DNA from: PALSA-612 sp963704335
Lineage (GTDB): Bacteria > Actinomycetota > Thermoleophilia > Gaiellales > Gaiellaceae
Direction of reading: 5' to 3'
Length of the DNA: 64,000 bases
Assembly (NCBI GenBank): GCA_963704335.1
Contig: OY969889.1
Span: forward strand, 2,294,001-2,358,000
Every line of letters starts with the position of its first letter. The stretch's first letter is position 1. The position numbers and the translations under genes were made by a program. This document shows positions 57,691 to 64,000 of the stretch, in pieces. The notes beneath the pieces were generated by a model. The model was not told the origin of the DNA. It did no database searches and saw nothing but the letters and a program-made list of their open reading frames with translations.

Positions 57691-59262
57691 GTGACGCGGG
57701 TACTCGTCAGAGAGCCGATCGCGGAGGCCGGCGTCGAGTTCCTGCGATCGCGCTTTGACGTGGACGTGGACCTCGAATCGCCGCTGGAGGACATCATCGG
57801 CGATCACGACGCGATCGTGATCCGCTCGGGAACGAAGCTCGACGCATCCGTGCTCGAGCAGGCGAAGCGCCTCCGGGTGATCGGTCGCGCCGGCGTGGGA
57901 GTCGACAACGTCGACGTCGACGCAGCGACGCGGCTGGGGATCCTCGTCGTCAACGCTCCGGAGTCGACCGTTGTCTCGGCCGCCGAGCACACGATCGGGC
58001 TCCTGCTCGCGCTCTGGCGAAACATCCCCCAGGCACACGCGGCCGTGAAGGCAGGCCGCTGGGAGCGCTCGCGCTATGCCGGACAGGAGCTGGCGGGCAA
58101 GACGCTGGGGCTGCTCGGCTTCGGGCGGATCGGACAACAGGTGGCGCGTCGCGCGCTCGCGCTCGGCATGCGCGTGATCGCGTTCGATCCGTTCGTCTCT
58201 CGAGAGCGTTTTCGAGAGCTCGGGGTGGAAGGAGCAGCGTCGCAGGACGACGTGCTTTCATCATCGGACGTCGTATCGCTGCATCTGCCGCTGAGCGACG
58301 ACACGCGCGCGGTCATCAGCCGGAGCGCGCTCGAGGGAGCCAGAGACGGCATCCGCATCGTCAATGCTGCTCGCGGCGAGCTCGTCGACGAGGAGGCCCT
58401 GCTCGAAGCGCTCGAGTCGGGAAAGGTCGCCGGCGCCGCACTGGATGTGTTCTCCAGCGAGCCCTACACGGGGCCGCTGCTCGAGCTGGACAACGTAGTC
58501 GTCACGCCGCATCTCGCCGCGTCCACCGAGGAGGCCCAGGACCGGGCGGGGGTGATAGTCGCCGAGCAGGTGGCGGCCGCGCTGGAAGGCGATCTCGTCG
58601 CGAACGCCGTGAACATGCCGGCCGTCTCGAGCGAGGACATCGACACCCTGGGACCGTTCGTCCCGCTCGCGACGCGCCTCGGGATGCTCGCCATGGAGCT
58701 GGCCGGCGGCCGGGCCGAGCGCATCGTGCTCTCGTATCGGGGCCGCCTCGCCGAGCACGACACACGGCTGTTGACCGTCGCGGCGCTCAACGGCGTCTTC
58801 GAGGGGCGCACCGAGCAGCCGGTGAACGCCGTCAACGCTGCACTTGTCGCCGCCGAGCGGGGAATCGCGGTGGAGGAACAGAGCGAGCGGTCATCGGCCG
58901 CATATACGAGCCTCGTGCAGGTGGCCGTTGCGGCCAACGGAGACGAGACCGCCGTGGCCGGTACGACGATCGGCGGCGAGGATCGGCACTGGCTCGTAGG
59001 TGCCCTCGACTTCAAGATCGAGATCGAGCTCGCGCCGTACATGGTGTTCTTCCAGTACGACGACCGGCCGGGCGTGATCGGCCGCGTCGGCACGCTGTTC
59101 GGCGAGGCCGGCATCAACATCGCCAACATGGCCGTGTCGCGAGCGAACGAAGGCGGCAAGGCGCTCATGGCTCTCTCGATCGACACTCCGGCTCCGGCAA
59201 CTCTCGTCGCGGAACTGCTGCAGGCCGGGTTCGACGACGCCCGCTTCATTCGCCTGGGCTGA
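57691..59262 (+). CDS. serA: D-3-phosphoglycerate dehydrogenase
   Basis: A 523-residue SerA of the long form, oxidising 3-phosphoglycerate for serine synthesis. The NAD loop is LLGFGRIGQQVARRALALG, the catalytic Arg lies in NAARGELVDEEALLEAL and the His in VVTPHLAASTEEAQDR. An allosteric substrate-binding-type domain (ASB) follows, then a C-terminal ACT domain (YDDRPGVIGRVGTLFGEAGINIANM) that should bind serine. GTG start. Confidence 0.9.
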   Translation: MTRVLVREPIAEAGVEFLRSRFDVDVDLESPLEDIIGDHDAIVIRSGTKLDASVLEQAKRLRVIGRAGVGVDNVDVDAATRLGILVVNAPESTVVSAAEHTIGLLLALWRNIPQAHAAVKAGRWERSRYAGQELAGKTLGLLGFGRIGQQVARRALALGMRVIAFDPFVSRERFRELGVEGAASQDDVLSSSDVVSLHLPLSDDTRAVISRSALEGARDGIRIVNAARGELVDEEALLEALESGKVAGAALDVFSSEPYTGPLLELDNVVVTPHLAASTEEAQDRAGVIVAEQVAAALEGDLVANAVNMPAVSSEDIDTLGPFVPLATRLGMLAMELAGGRAERIVLSYRGRLAEHDTRLLTVAALNGVFEGRTEQPVNAVNAALVAAERGIAVEEQSERSSAAYTSLVQVAVAANGDETAVAGTTIGGEDRHWLVGALDFKIEIELAPYMVFFQYDDRPGVIGRVGTLFGEAGINIANMAVSRANEGGKALMALSIDTPAPATLVAELLQAGFDDARFIRLG

Positions 59263-59276
59263 GCGCGACCCGGCAG

Positions 59277-59816
59277 CTAGCGCGTGACGACCGTCTCGTC
59301 CTCTTCGTAGGCCCGCTCGGGCTCGTGGTCGAAGACGGGATGCGCAATGAGCGGCTGCTCCTGCGTCTTCGCCACACGCTCGGGCAGCAGCGCGAGCATG
59401 CCAAGGGCTAGTGCGGAGAGCGCGACGATGGCCAAGCCGAGGCCCTCGTGGTAGCCCAGGTTCGTAGCGATGACCATCCAGTCGGAGCCGCTTCCGTCCG
59501 GCGGCGGAGTCGTCCAGAGTCGGGAGAACTCGGAACCGAGGACGAACCAGGCACCGGAGGTGAGCGCGATCAGAGCGCCGAGCGCCGGAGCGATCCGGAC
59601 AGAGCCCACCAGGCCGAGCAGGATCAGACCGCCGTAGACCGCACCGATGCCGGGCAGTAGCGAGAGCTGCCACGCGGTCTCGCTCCACTCCCACGACCCG
59701 ACGTCGCTTCCTGCCGGGAACGGGTAGTCGAACTCCGGGCCGACGAACGGGACGATTGCGCCCCAGGCGCCCAACGCCACGAGCATGAAGCCGATCGAGC
59801 GCACCGTGAATCGCAT
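59277..59816 (-). CDS. Four-helix membrane protein of unknown function
   Basis: A 179-residue protein with four hydrophobic segments (GFMLVALGAWGAIVPFV, LLPGIGAVYGGLILLG, ALGALIALTSGAWFVLG, LAIVALSALALGMLALL). The cytoplasmic tail is acidic (HEPERAYEEDETVV). No motif is recognised. The ATG at 59816 was chosen because the upstream frame is antisense to the YbaK-like gene. It converges on serA. Confidence 0.55.
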   Translation of the reverse strand: MRFTVRSIGFMLVALGAWGAIVPFVGPEFDYPFPAGSDVGSWEWSETAWQLSLLPGIGAVYGGLILLGLVGSVRIAPALGALIALTSGAWFVLGSEFSRLWTTPPPDGSGSDWMVIATNLGYHEGLGLAIVALSALALGMLALLPERVAKTQEQPLIAHPVFDHEPERAYEEDETVVTR

Positions 59817-59859
59817 TTCTAAACCTCTTCCCACCGGAGCGATGCGACAAACTTCGGCG

Positions 59860-60345
59860 ATGACCGACGACACGGCCCAGGCCGTCGAGCGGGTGGCCGC
59901 GTACCTCCGCGACTCCCGCGCGGAAGCGCGTGTGGAGGAGTTCTCGACCGGGACGCCCACGGCTGCGCACGCCGCGCGCGCGGTCGGCTGCGAATTGCGC
60001 AATATTGTGAAGTCTCTCGTCTTCGAATGTGACGGCCGCGTCGTCCTGGCAATGGTCCCCGGCGATCGGCGCGCGGATGCGGCGAAAGTGGCGGCCGCTG
60101 CCGGCGCTCGCACGGCGAGCATCGCCTCGCCTGCCCGCGTACGGGAGACAACGGGCTTCGAGCCCGGGGCCGTCGCGCCGTTCGGCCTGGCGCGCGTCGA
60201 CGCCGTTCTCATCGAGCGAACACTGCTCGGCCTCGACCGCGTGTGGGTGGGTGGAGGCTCGACCCGCCACATGGTCGGCCTGACGCCAACGGAGCTCGTC
60301 AGACTCGCTCGCGCGGCCCCCCTGGACATCATCACGGCCGACTAG
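59860..60345 (+). CDS. YbaK/EbsC-like aminoacyl-tRNA deacylase
   Basis: A 161-residue protein of the YbaK/ProX family. Key features are the Lys in ELRNIVKSLVFECDGRVVLAMVPGDRR, the ATTGF-like RETTGFEPGAVAPFG, and the DAVLIERTLLGLDRVWVGGGS block at the end. The family removes wrongly attached amino acids from tRNA, such as Cys from tRNA-Pro. The start is uncertain: ATG at 59842 or 59860. The shorter is used here because the extra six residues show no similarity. Confidence 0.8.
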   Translation: MTDDTAQAVERVAAYLRDSRAEARVEEFSTGTPTAAHAARAVGCELRNIVKSLVFECDGRVVLAMVPGDRRADAAKVAAAAGARTASIASPARVRETTGFEPGAVAPFGLARVDAVLIERTLLGLDRVWVGGGSTRHMVGLTPTELVRLARAAPLDIITAD

Positions 60346-60355
60346 ACTTCAACCA

Positions 60356-61285
60356 ATGCAGGAAACAGAAAAGATCTGGATGAACGGCGAGCTCGTGGAC
60401 TGGGCGGACGCCAAGATCCACGTCGCCAGCCACGGCCTCCACTACGGCACCGGCGTCTTCGAGGGCATCCGCAGCTATCCCACCGAGCGCGGGCCGGCCG
60501 TCTTCCGGCTGCGCGATCACCTCAGGCGGCTCGAGACCTCGGCGCAACTGCTCTACATGCGGCTGCCGTACTCGGTCGACGAGCTCCGAGCCGCCTGTCA
60601 CGAGACGCTGGCCGTCAACGGTCTTGACGAGTCGTACCTGCGCCCGATTGCGTACTACGGCTACGGCGAGCTCGGCGTGCACACGCGTGGCAACGACGTC
60701 GAGGTGGCCATCCTCACCTTCCCATGGGGGGCGTACCTGGGCGAGGAAGGCCAGCGCAACGGCTGCAGGGCCATGATCTCGTCGTGGCAGCGGGTCGGCC
60801 CGAACACGATCCCGCACACCGCGAAGGCGACAGGCATCTACCTCAACTCGATGCTCGCGGTACACGAGGCGCAGCGCGCCGGGTACGACGAGGCGATCTT
60901 GCTCACGCACGACGGCTATGTGGCCGACGGCTCTGGCGAGAACGTGTTCATGATCAAGGACGGGGTCATCTACACACCCGATCTGTCCGCCTCGATCCTG
61001 CCGGGGATCACCCGCGAGACGATCATCGAGATCTCGCGAGCGCTCGGCTACACCGTGCACGAGAAGCGGCTGATTCGCGCCGACCTCTACACCGCCGACG
61101 AGGTGTTCATGTGCGGCACGGCCGTCGAGGTGACCCCGATCCGCTCGATCGACGACCAGGAGATCGGGCCGCCCGGGCCGATCACTTGCGAGATTCAGCA
61201 GTCGTACCTGGACACGGTTCGCGGCCGCAAGCCTCAGTGGGCCGACTGGCTCGACTACCAGACGCGAACGCCCGCGCAGGCATGA
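60356..61285 (+). CDS. ilvE: Branched-chain amino acid aminotransferase
   Basis: A 309-residue fold-type IV PLP enzyme that transfers the amino group of Leu, Ile or Val to 2-oxoglutarate. HYGTGVFEGIRSYP is the N-terminal family block, the PLP Lys lies in NTIPHTAKATGIYLNS, and SILPGITRETIIEIS and FMCGTAVEVTPIRSID complete the active site. Length is normal. The next aminotransferase gene overlaps its stop by 4 bases, so it may share a transcript. Confidence 0.9.
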   Translation: MQETEKIWMNGELVDWADAKIHVASHGLHYGTGVFEGIRSYPTERGPAVFRLRDHLRRLETSAQLLYMRLPYSVDELRAACHETLAVNGLDESYLRPIAYYGYGELGVHTRGNDVEVAILTFPWGAYLGEEGQRNGCRAMISSWQRVGPNTIPHTAKATGIYLNSMLAVHEAQRAGYDEAILLTHDGYVADGSGENVFMIKDGVIYTPDLSASILPGITRETIIEISRALGYTVHEKRLIRADLYTADEVFMCGTAVEVTPIRSIDDQEIGPPGPITCEIQQSYLDTVRGRKPQWADWLDYQTRTPAQA

Positions 61286-62403
61286 CAATCGACGTGGGGG
61301 CTCGTATCCCCCTGTCGCTCCCGTACATCGACACGCTCGAGGAGGACCTCGTCCTCGAGGTGCTCCGGTCCGGCCGGCTCTCGCTCGGGTCGATGGTCAC
61401 CCGCTTCGAGGAGGCTCTTGCACGCCGCGTGCAGGTGGCTCATGCAGCGGCCGTGTCCAGTGGTACTGCGGGCCTCCATCTCTGTACTCGACTGGCCGGC
61501 GTCGGGCCGGGCGACGAGGTGATCACCTCACCGTTCTCGTTCGTGGCGTCTGCAAACTGCGCCTTGTACGAGGGCGCCACGCCCGTCTTCGCCGACATCG
61601 ACCCGCACACGCTGAACCTCGATCCGACAGCGGTTGAGGCTGCAATCACCGACAAGACACGCGCGATCGTCGCCGTCGACATCTTCGGCTACCCCTGCGC
61701 ACTCGACGAGTTGCTGGACATCGCCGACCGCCACGGCCTCGTCTTCATCGAGGACGCATGCGAAGCCCTCGGAGCGGAGTACAAAGGCCGGCCGCTCGGC
61801 TCGCACGGACACCTCGCCGTCTTCGCCTTCTACCCGAACAAGCAGATCACGACCGGCGAGGGCGGCCTTGTCGTCACGTCCGACGGTGACCAGTGGCGGC
61901 TGCTCAAGAGCCTTTCCAACCAGGGACGGGCGGACACGGGCGGATGGCTCGAGCACGCGCGGTTCGGCTACAACTACCGCCTCTCCGACGTCGCCGCGGC
62001 GATCGGCGTCGCGCAGATCAAGCGGCTCGACGAGATTCTCAGGCTGAGGGCTGCGGCGGCTCAGCGCTACGAGCAGTTGCTCGTGGATCTCGACGGCGTC
62101 GAGCCACCGCTGGCGGACGACGCCGACCACCGCCGCTCGTGGTTCGTCTACCCCGTTCGGCTTTCGACCGAGATCGATCGTGAGCGGGTCATTACGGCAC
62201 TCGCCGCGAGTGGGGTGGAGACGAGCCGGTACCTGCCCTCGATCCACCTCCAGCCCTACATGCAGGAGCGGTTCGGCTTCCGCGAGGGCATGTTCCCGGT
62301 ATCCGAGGAGGCAAGCCGACGCCTCCTGGCACTGCCCTTCTACTCCTCGATCGACGCCGAGGACCAGGAGCGCGTCGTGGACGCGCTGCGCCGCGCCCTG
62401 TGA
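61282..62403 (+). CDS. DegT/DnrJ/EryC1-type sugar aminotransferase
   Basis: A 373-residue PLP enzyme of the DegT/DnrJ/EryC1 family. It has LSLGSMVTRFEEALA, the SSGTAGLHL phosphate loop, FIEDACEALGAEYKGR with the pyridine-ring Asp, and the PLP Lys in AFYPNKQITTGEGG. It forms amino sugars from keto-sugars bound to nucleotides, or aminates similar substrates. It is coupled to ilvE by a 4-base overlap and overlaps the cupin gene by 4, although no other sugar-synthesis gene is adjacent. Confidence 0.85.
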   Translation: MTIDVGARIPLSLPYIDTLEEDLVLEVLRSGRLSLGSMVTRFEEALARRVQVAHAAAVSSGTAGLHLCTRLAGVGPGDEVITSPFSFVASANCALYEGATPVFADIDPHTLNLDPTAVEAAITDKTRAIVAVDIFGYPCALDELLDIADRHGLVFIEDACEALGAEYKGRPLGSHGHLAVFAFYPNKQITTGEGGLVVTSDGDQWRLLKSLSNQGRADTGGWLEHARFGYNYRLSDVAAAIGVAQIKRLDEILRLRAAAAQRYEQLLVDLDGVEPPLADDADHRRSWFVYPVRLSTEIDRERVITALAASGVETSRYLPSIHLQPYMQERFGFREGMFPVSEEASRRLLALPFYSSIDAEDQERVVDALRRAL

Positions 62404-62762
62404 TCGACGTCCGCTCGCTCGGCGCCGCCGAGCCGTTTGTGACGAAGGACGGCAGCACGATCCGCGAGCTCTGTGGCATCCCGACCGGCGGGACGGCACG
62501 TCACAGCGTCGCCGAGGCCACACTCGAACCCGGTCAGTCGACCCAGCGGCACTACCACGGCGAGAGCGAAGAGGTCTACTTTCTTCTAGAGGGCGAAGCA
62601 GACATCGAGTTGGACGGCGACGCCGGCCGTGCCGGCGCCGGCGACGCGATCCCGATTCCCCCCGGCACGTGGCACACGATCGCGAACAGGGGCGCCGGAC
62701 CATTGCGCATCCTCTGCACGTGTGCGCCGCCGTACCGGCACGAGGACACGTTCTTCGACTGA
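62400..62762 (+). CDS. Single-domain cupin protein
   Basis: A 120-residue cupin. Motif 1 is QRHYHGESEEVYFLLEG, with the His-His-Glu metal ligands, and motif 2 is PPGTWHTIANRG with the second His. Small cupins of this kind act as sugar or mannose-phosphate isomerases, epimerases or dioxygenases; nothing in the sequence decides. The GTG start overlaps the aminotransferase stop by 4 bases, and links it to that gene. Confidence 0.8.
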   Translation: MIDVRSLGAAEPFVTKDGSTIRELCGIPTGGTARHSVAEATLEPGQSTQRHYHGESEEVYFLLEGEADIELDGDAGRAGAGDAIPIPPGTWHTIANRGAGPLRILCTCAPPYRHEDTFFD

Positions 62763-62789
62763 CGGCTTCCCGGCTGAGATAATCGGCGT

Positions 62790-63149
62790 ATGGCTGAAGG
62801 CTCGACCCGGATGGTCTTCCTCGGCTTCGGGAAATACGCGCGCGCCGACAAGATCTACTCGCTGGAGCCGCTGGACGCGGAAGAGCGGGGCAGCGGTCGG
62901 CGGACACGTGTCTGGATCGAAGGCATTCCCGAGCCGATCGTCGCCTCGCGCACCGAGCGCACGATCCTCCACGATATGGGCCACGACGTCTCGGCGTCGT
63001 CGCCTCTGATCGACCAGTCGCTCGAGCTCGCGGAGCTGCTGGCCGAGCAGGCGGAGACCGGCAAGGTCGACCTCGCCGATCTCGGCAAGCGGGCAAGGAA
63101 GCTGCTCGAGGCGAGCGCGCGGCAATCGGGCTCCCAGAAGCTGTTCTGA
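62790..63149 (+). CDS. Possible DUF370/RemA-like protein with C-terminal extension
   Basis: A 119-residue protein. Residues about 8-60 (MVFLGFGKYARADKIYSLEPL, split as MVFLGFGKYARADK and IYSLEPL, with RRTRVWIEGIPEPIVAS) resemble the DNA-binding RemA/DUF370 family, which begins FxGFGN-x-ADRI. The final ~50 residues (LIDQSLELAELLAEQ and a basic tail) are an added helical segment. The match is tentative. The next gene, a DNA glycosylase, overlaps its stop. Confidence 0.45.
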   Translation: MAEGSTRMVFLGFGKYARADKIYSLEPLDAEERGSGRRTRVWIEGIPEPIVASRTERTILHDMGHDVSASSPLIDQSLELAELLAEQAETGKVDLADLGKRARKLLEASARQSGSQKLF

Positions 63150-63718
63150 GACTCCACACCGACTTCTTCGCGCGGTCCGTCCACGAGGTCGCGCCCGAGC
63201 TGGTTGGCGCCACATTGCTTGTCGGCGACATCGGCGGGCGGATCGTCGAGGTCGAGGCCTACGCCGTCGGCGACCCTGCGAGCCATGGGTACCGCGGACC
63301 GACTCCCACCAGGAAGACGATGTTCGGGCCGCCCGGTCGGGCCTACGTCTATCGCTCGTACGGCATCCACTGGTGCCTGAACTTCGTCTGCGGAGAAGAG
63401 GGCTCGCCGCAGGCCGTGCTGATCCGGGCACTCGAGCCGACTTCGGGCCTGGGCACAATGGCGAAGCGTCGCGGGCTCGACGACCCGCGACTGCTCTGCG
63501 CGGGGCCGGGCCGCCTGTGCCAAGCGCTCGGCGTCACCCGAGAGCACGACGGGTCGCGCCTCGACCGCCCGCCGTTCGAGGTCCGCGCTCGCGACGCACC
63601 CGTCGACCTGCTCACCGGACCGCGCATCGGCCTCAGCGTTGCCGTCGAGCAGCCCTGGCGCTACGTGCTGGCGGGCTCCCGCTTCCTCAGCCGGCCGGCG
63701 CCGAGACGACCAACGTGA
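63146..63718 (+). CDS. DNA-3-methyladenine glycosylase (AAG/MPG type)
   Basis: A 190-residue base-excision enzyme removing alkylated purines. Family features are HTDFFARSVHEVAPELVGATL at the N-terminus, RIVEVEAYAVGDPASHGYRG with the catalytic Glu, MFGPPGRAYVYRSYGIHWCLN, and the C-terminal RIGLSVAVEQPWRYVLAGS. Similarity extends upstream of the first usual start (TTG at 63215) to a CTG at 63146 that overlaps the previous stop (CTGA), in the pattern of neighbouring GTGA/ATGA overlaps. CTG is therefore the best start. The 3' end overlaps a convergent gene by 32 bases. Confidence 0.85.
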   Translation: MRLHTDFFARSVHEVAPELVGATLLVGDIGGRIVEVEAYAVGDPASHGYRGPTPTRKTMFGPPGRAYVYRSYGIHWCLNFVCGEEGSPQAVLIRALEPTSGLGTMAKRRGLDDPRLLCAGPGRLCQALGVTREHDGSRLDRPPFEVRARDAPVDLLTGPRIGLSVAVEQPWRYVLAGSRFLSRPAPRRPT

Positions 63719-64000
63719 CGGGCATGCGAGGGGCCGCCGCAACTCCGGCCATGGGCTCCTGCGAGAGGATGCGGCCAGGACGGCCTTTTACCTTCTGCCG
63801 CCGCACGACGGGCTGCAATTCTCGACGATCGAGACGGTCGCGGGCTTTCGCGAGTTGAAGTCCGACTACCCGCGGGACGACGCCGTGCAGCGGCTTGGCG
63901 ACGACGAGCTGCACCGTGTCGTATGCAGAGAGCCGCGCCCCGACCCGCGGTAGCTGGCCCAGCACGTACCCGACGCGTTGGCGCGGCACCGCCGGCTTGT
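63687..64000 (-). CDS. PASTA-domain protein, C-terminal part (partial)
   Basis: The minus-strand frame enters from the right edge and stops at 63687. It encodes two PASTA repeats: the first, cut by the window edge, ends ARLSAYDTVQLVVAKP; the second runs VVPRVVGLQLAKARDRL to ARMPVTLVVSA-like PRMPVTLVVSAPAG. PASTA repeats bind peptidoglycan or beta-lactams and occur in serine/threonine kinases and penicillin-binding proteins. Which protein this is cannot be told here. Its start is outside the window. Confidence 0.8.
   Translation of the reverse strand, partial: KPAVPRQRVGYVLGQLPRVGARLSAYDTVQLVVAKPLHGVVPRVVGLQLAKARDRLDRRELQPVVRRQKVKGRPGRILSQEPMAGVAAAPRMPVTLVVSAPAG

Overview
The window is a 64 kb stretch of high-GC DNA, roughly two-thirds G+C by eye, with dense coding, many GTG and a few TTG starts, and tRNA genes without an encoded CCA. 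The gene content fits a deep-branching actinobacterium of the Thermoleophilia (Gaiella/Solirubrobacter) type: a FliA/WhiG-type sigma factor, a second EF-G-like GTPase, GatCAB, cyclase-ATPase-TPR regulators, NarL-type two-component genes and PASTA repeats. The class assignment is inference. No rRNA, CRISPR array, transposase or integrase was found.

Region 1 (1-6.4 kb) looks decayed. It holds a GNAT acetyltransferase, an MMPL transporter and a DUF4386-like membrane gene that are each split by a one-base frameshift, coding scraps, and one intact membrane protein. A fragment of the 3' end of tRNA-Trp at 441-485 repeats the 3' end of the intact tRNA-Trp at 6317-6389, so this 5.9 kb may be an old element inserted at that tRNA.

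Region 2 (6.4-13.4 kb) is housekeeping-like: sigma factor, EF-G-like GTPase, small unknown proteins, aldehyde dehydrogenase, RNase H, and a stand-alone CHAT (caspase-like) protease, followed by tRNA-Gly. Region 3 (13.5-20.8 kb) is an envelope module: a 1201-residue secreted multidomain protein, then LspA, Lgt, a LamG-type putative lipoprotein and a papain-like NlpC/P60-type hydrolase. Region 4 (20.8-25.6 kb) has a truncated thioredoxin-reductase-like gene joined to the tail of a methionine synthase gene, an M24 peptidase, an 820-residue cyclase-ATPase-TPR protein and tRNA-Cys.

Region 5 (25.6-43.0 kb) is a surface-glycan cluster: FAD oxidoreductase, three GT2 and three GT4 glycosyltransferases, a GT-C-like membrane protein, polysaccharide deacetylase, Wzx-type flippase, three methyltransferases, an NHL propeller, a Gfo/Idh/MocA oxidoreductase, a sulfotransferase and an MBL hydrolase. 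Most forward genes overlap by 4 bases. The set suggests a lipid-linked glycan that is assembled, flipped, methylated and possibly sulfated.

Region 6 (43-64 kb) is core metabolism and signalling: folD, a cold-shock protein, gatC-gatA-gatB, an AlgH-like protein, an ABC exporter, a divergent NarL-type histidine kinase with a cyclase/response-regulator gene, a penicillin-acylase-family enzyme, an aminotransferase with serA, a YbaK-like protein, ilvE, a DegT aminotransferase, a cupin, a possible DUF370/RemA-like protein, a 3-methyladenine glycosylase, and the C-terminus of a PASTA protein running off the right edge.

Five loci carry apparent one-base frameshifts or a chimeric join. Either they are true pseudogenes or the assembly has indel errors; reads would decide.
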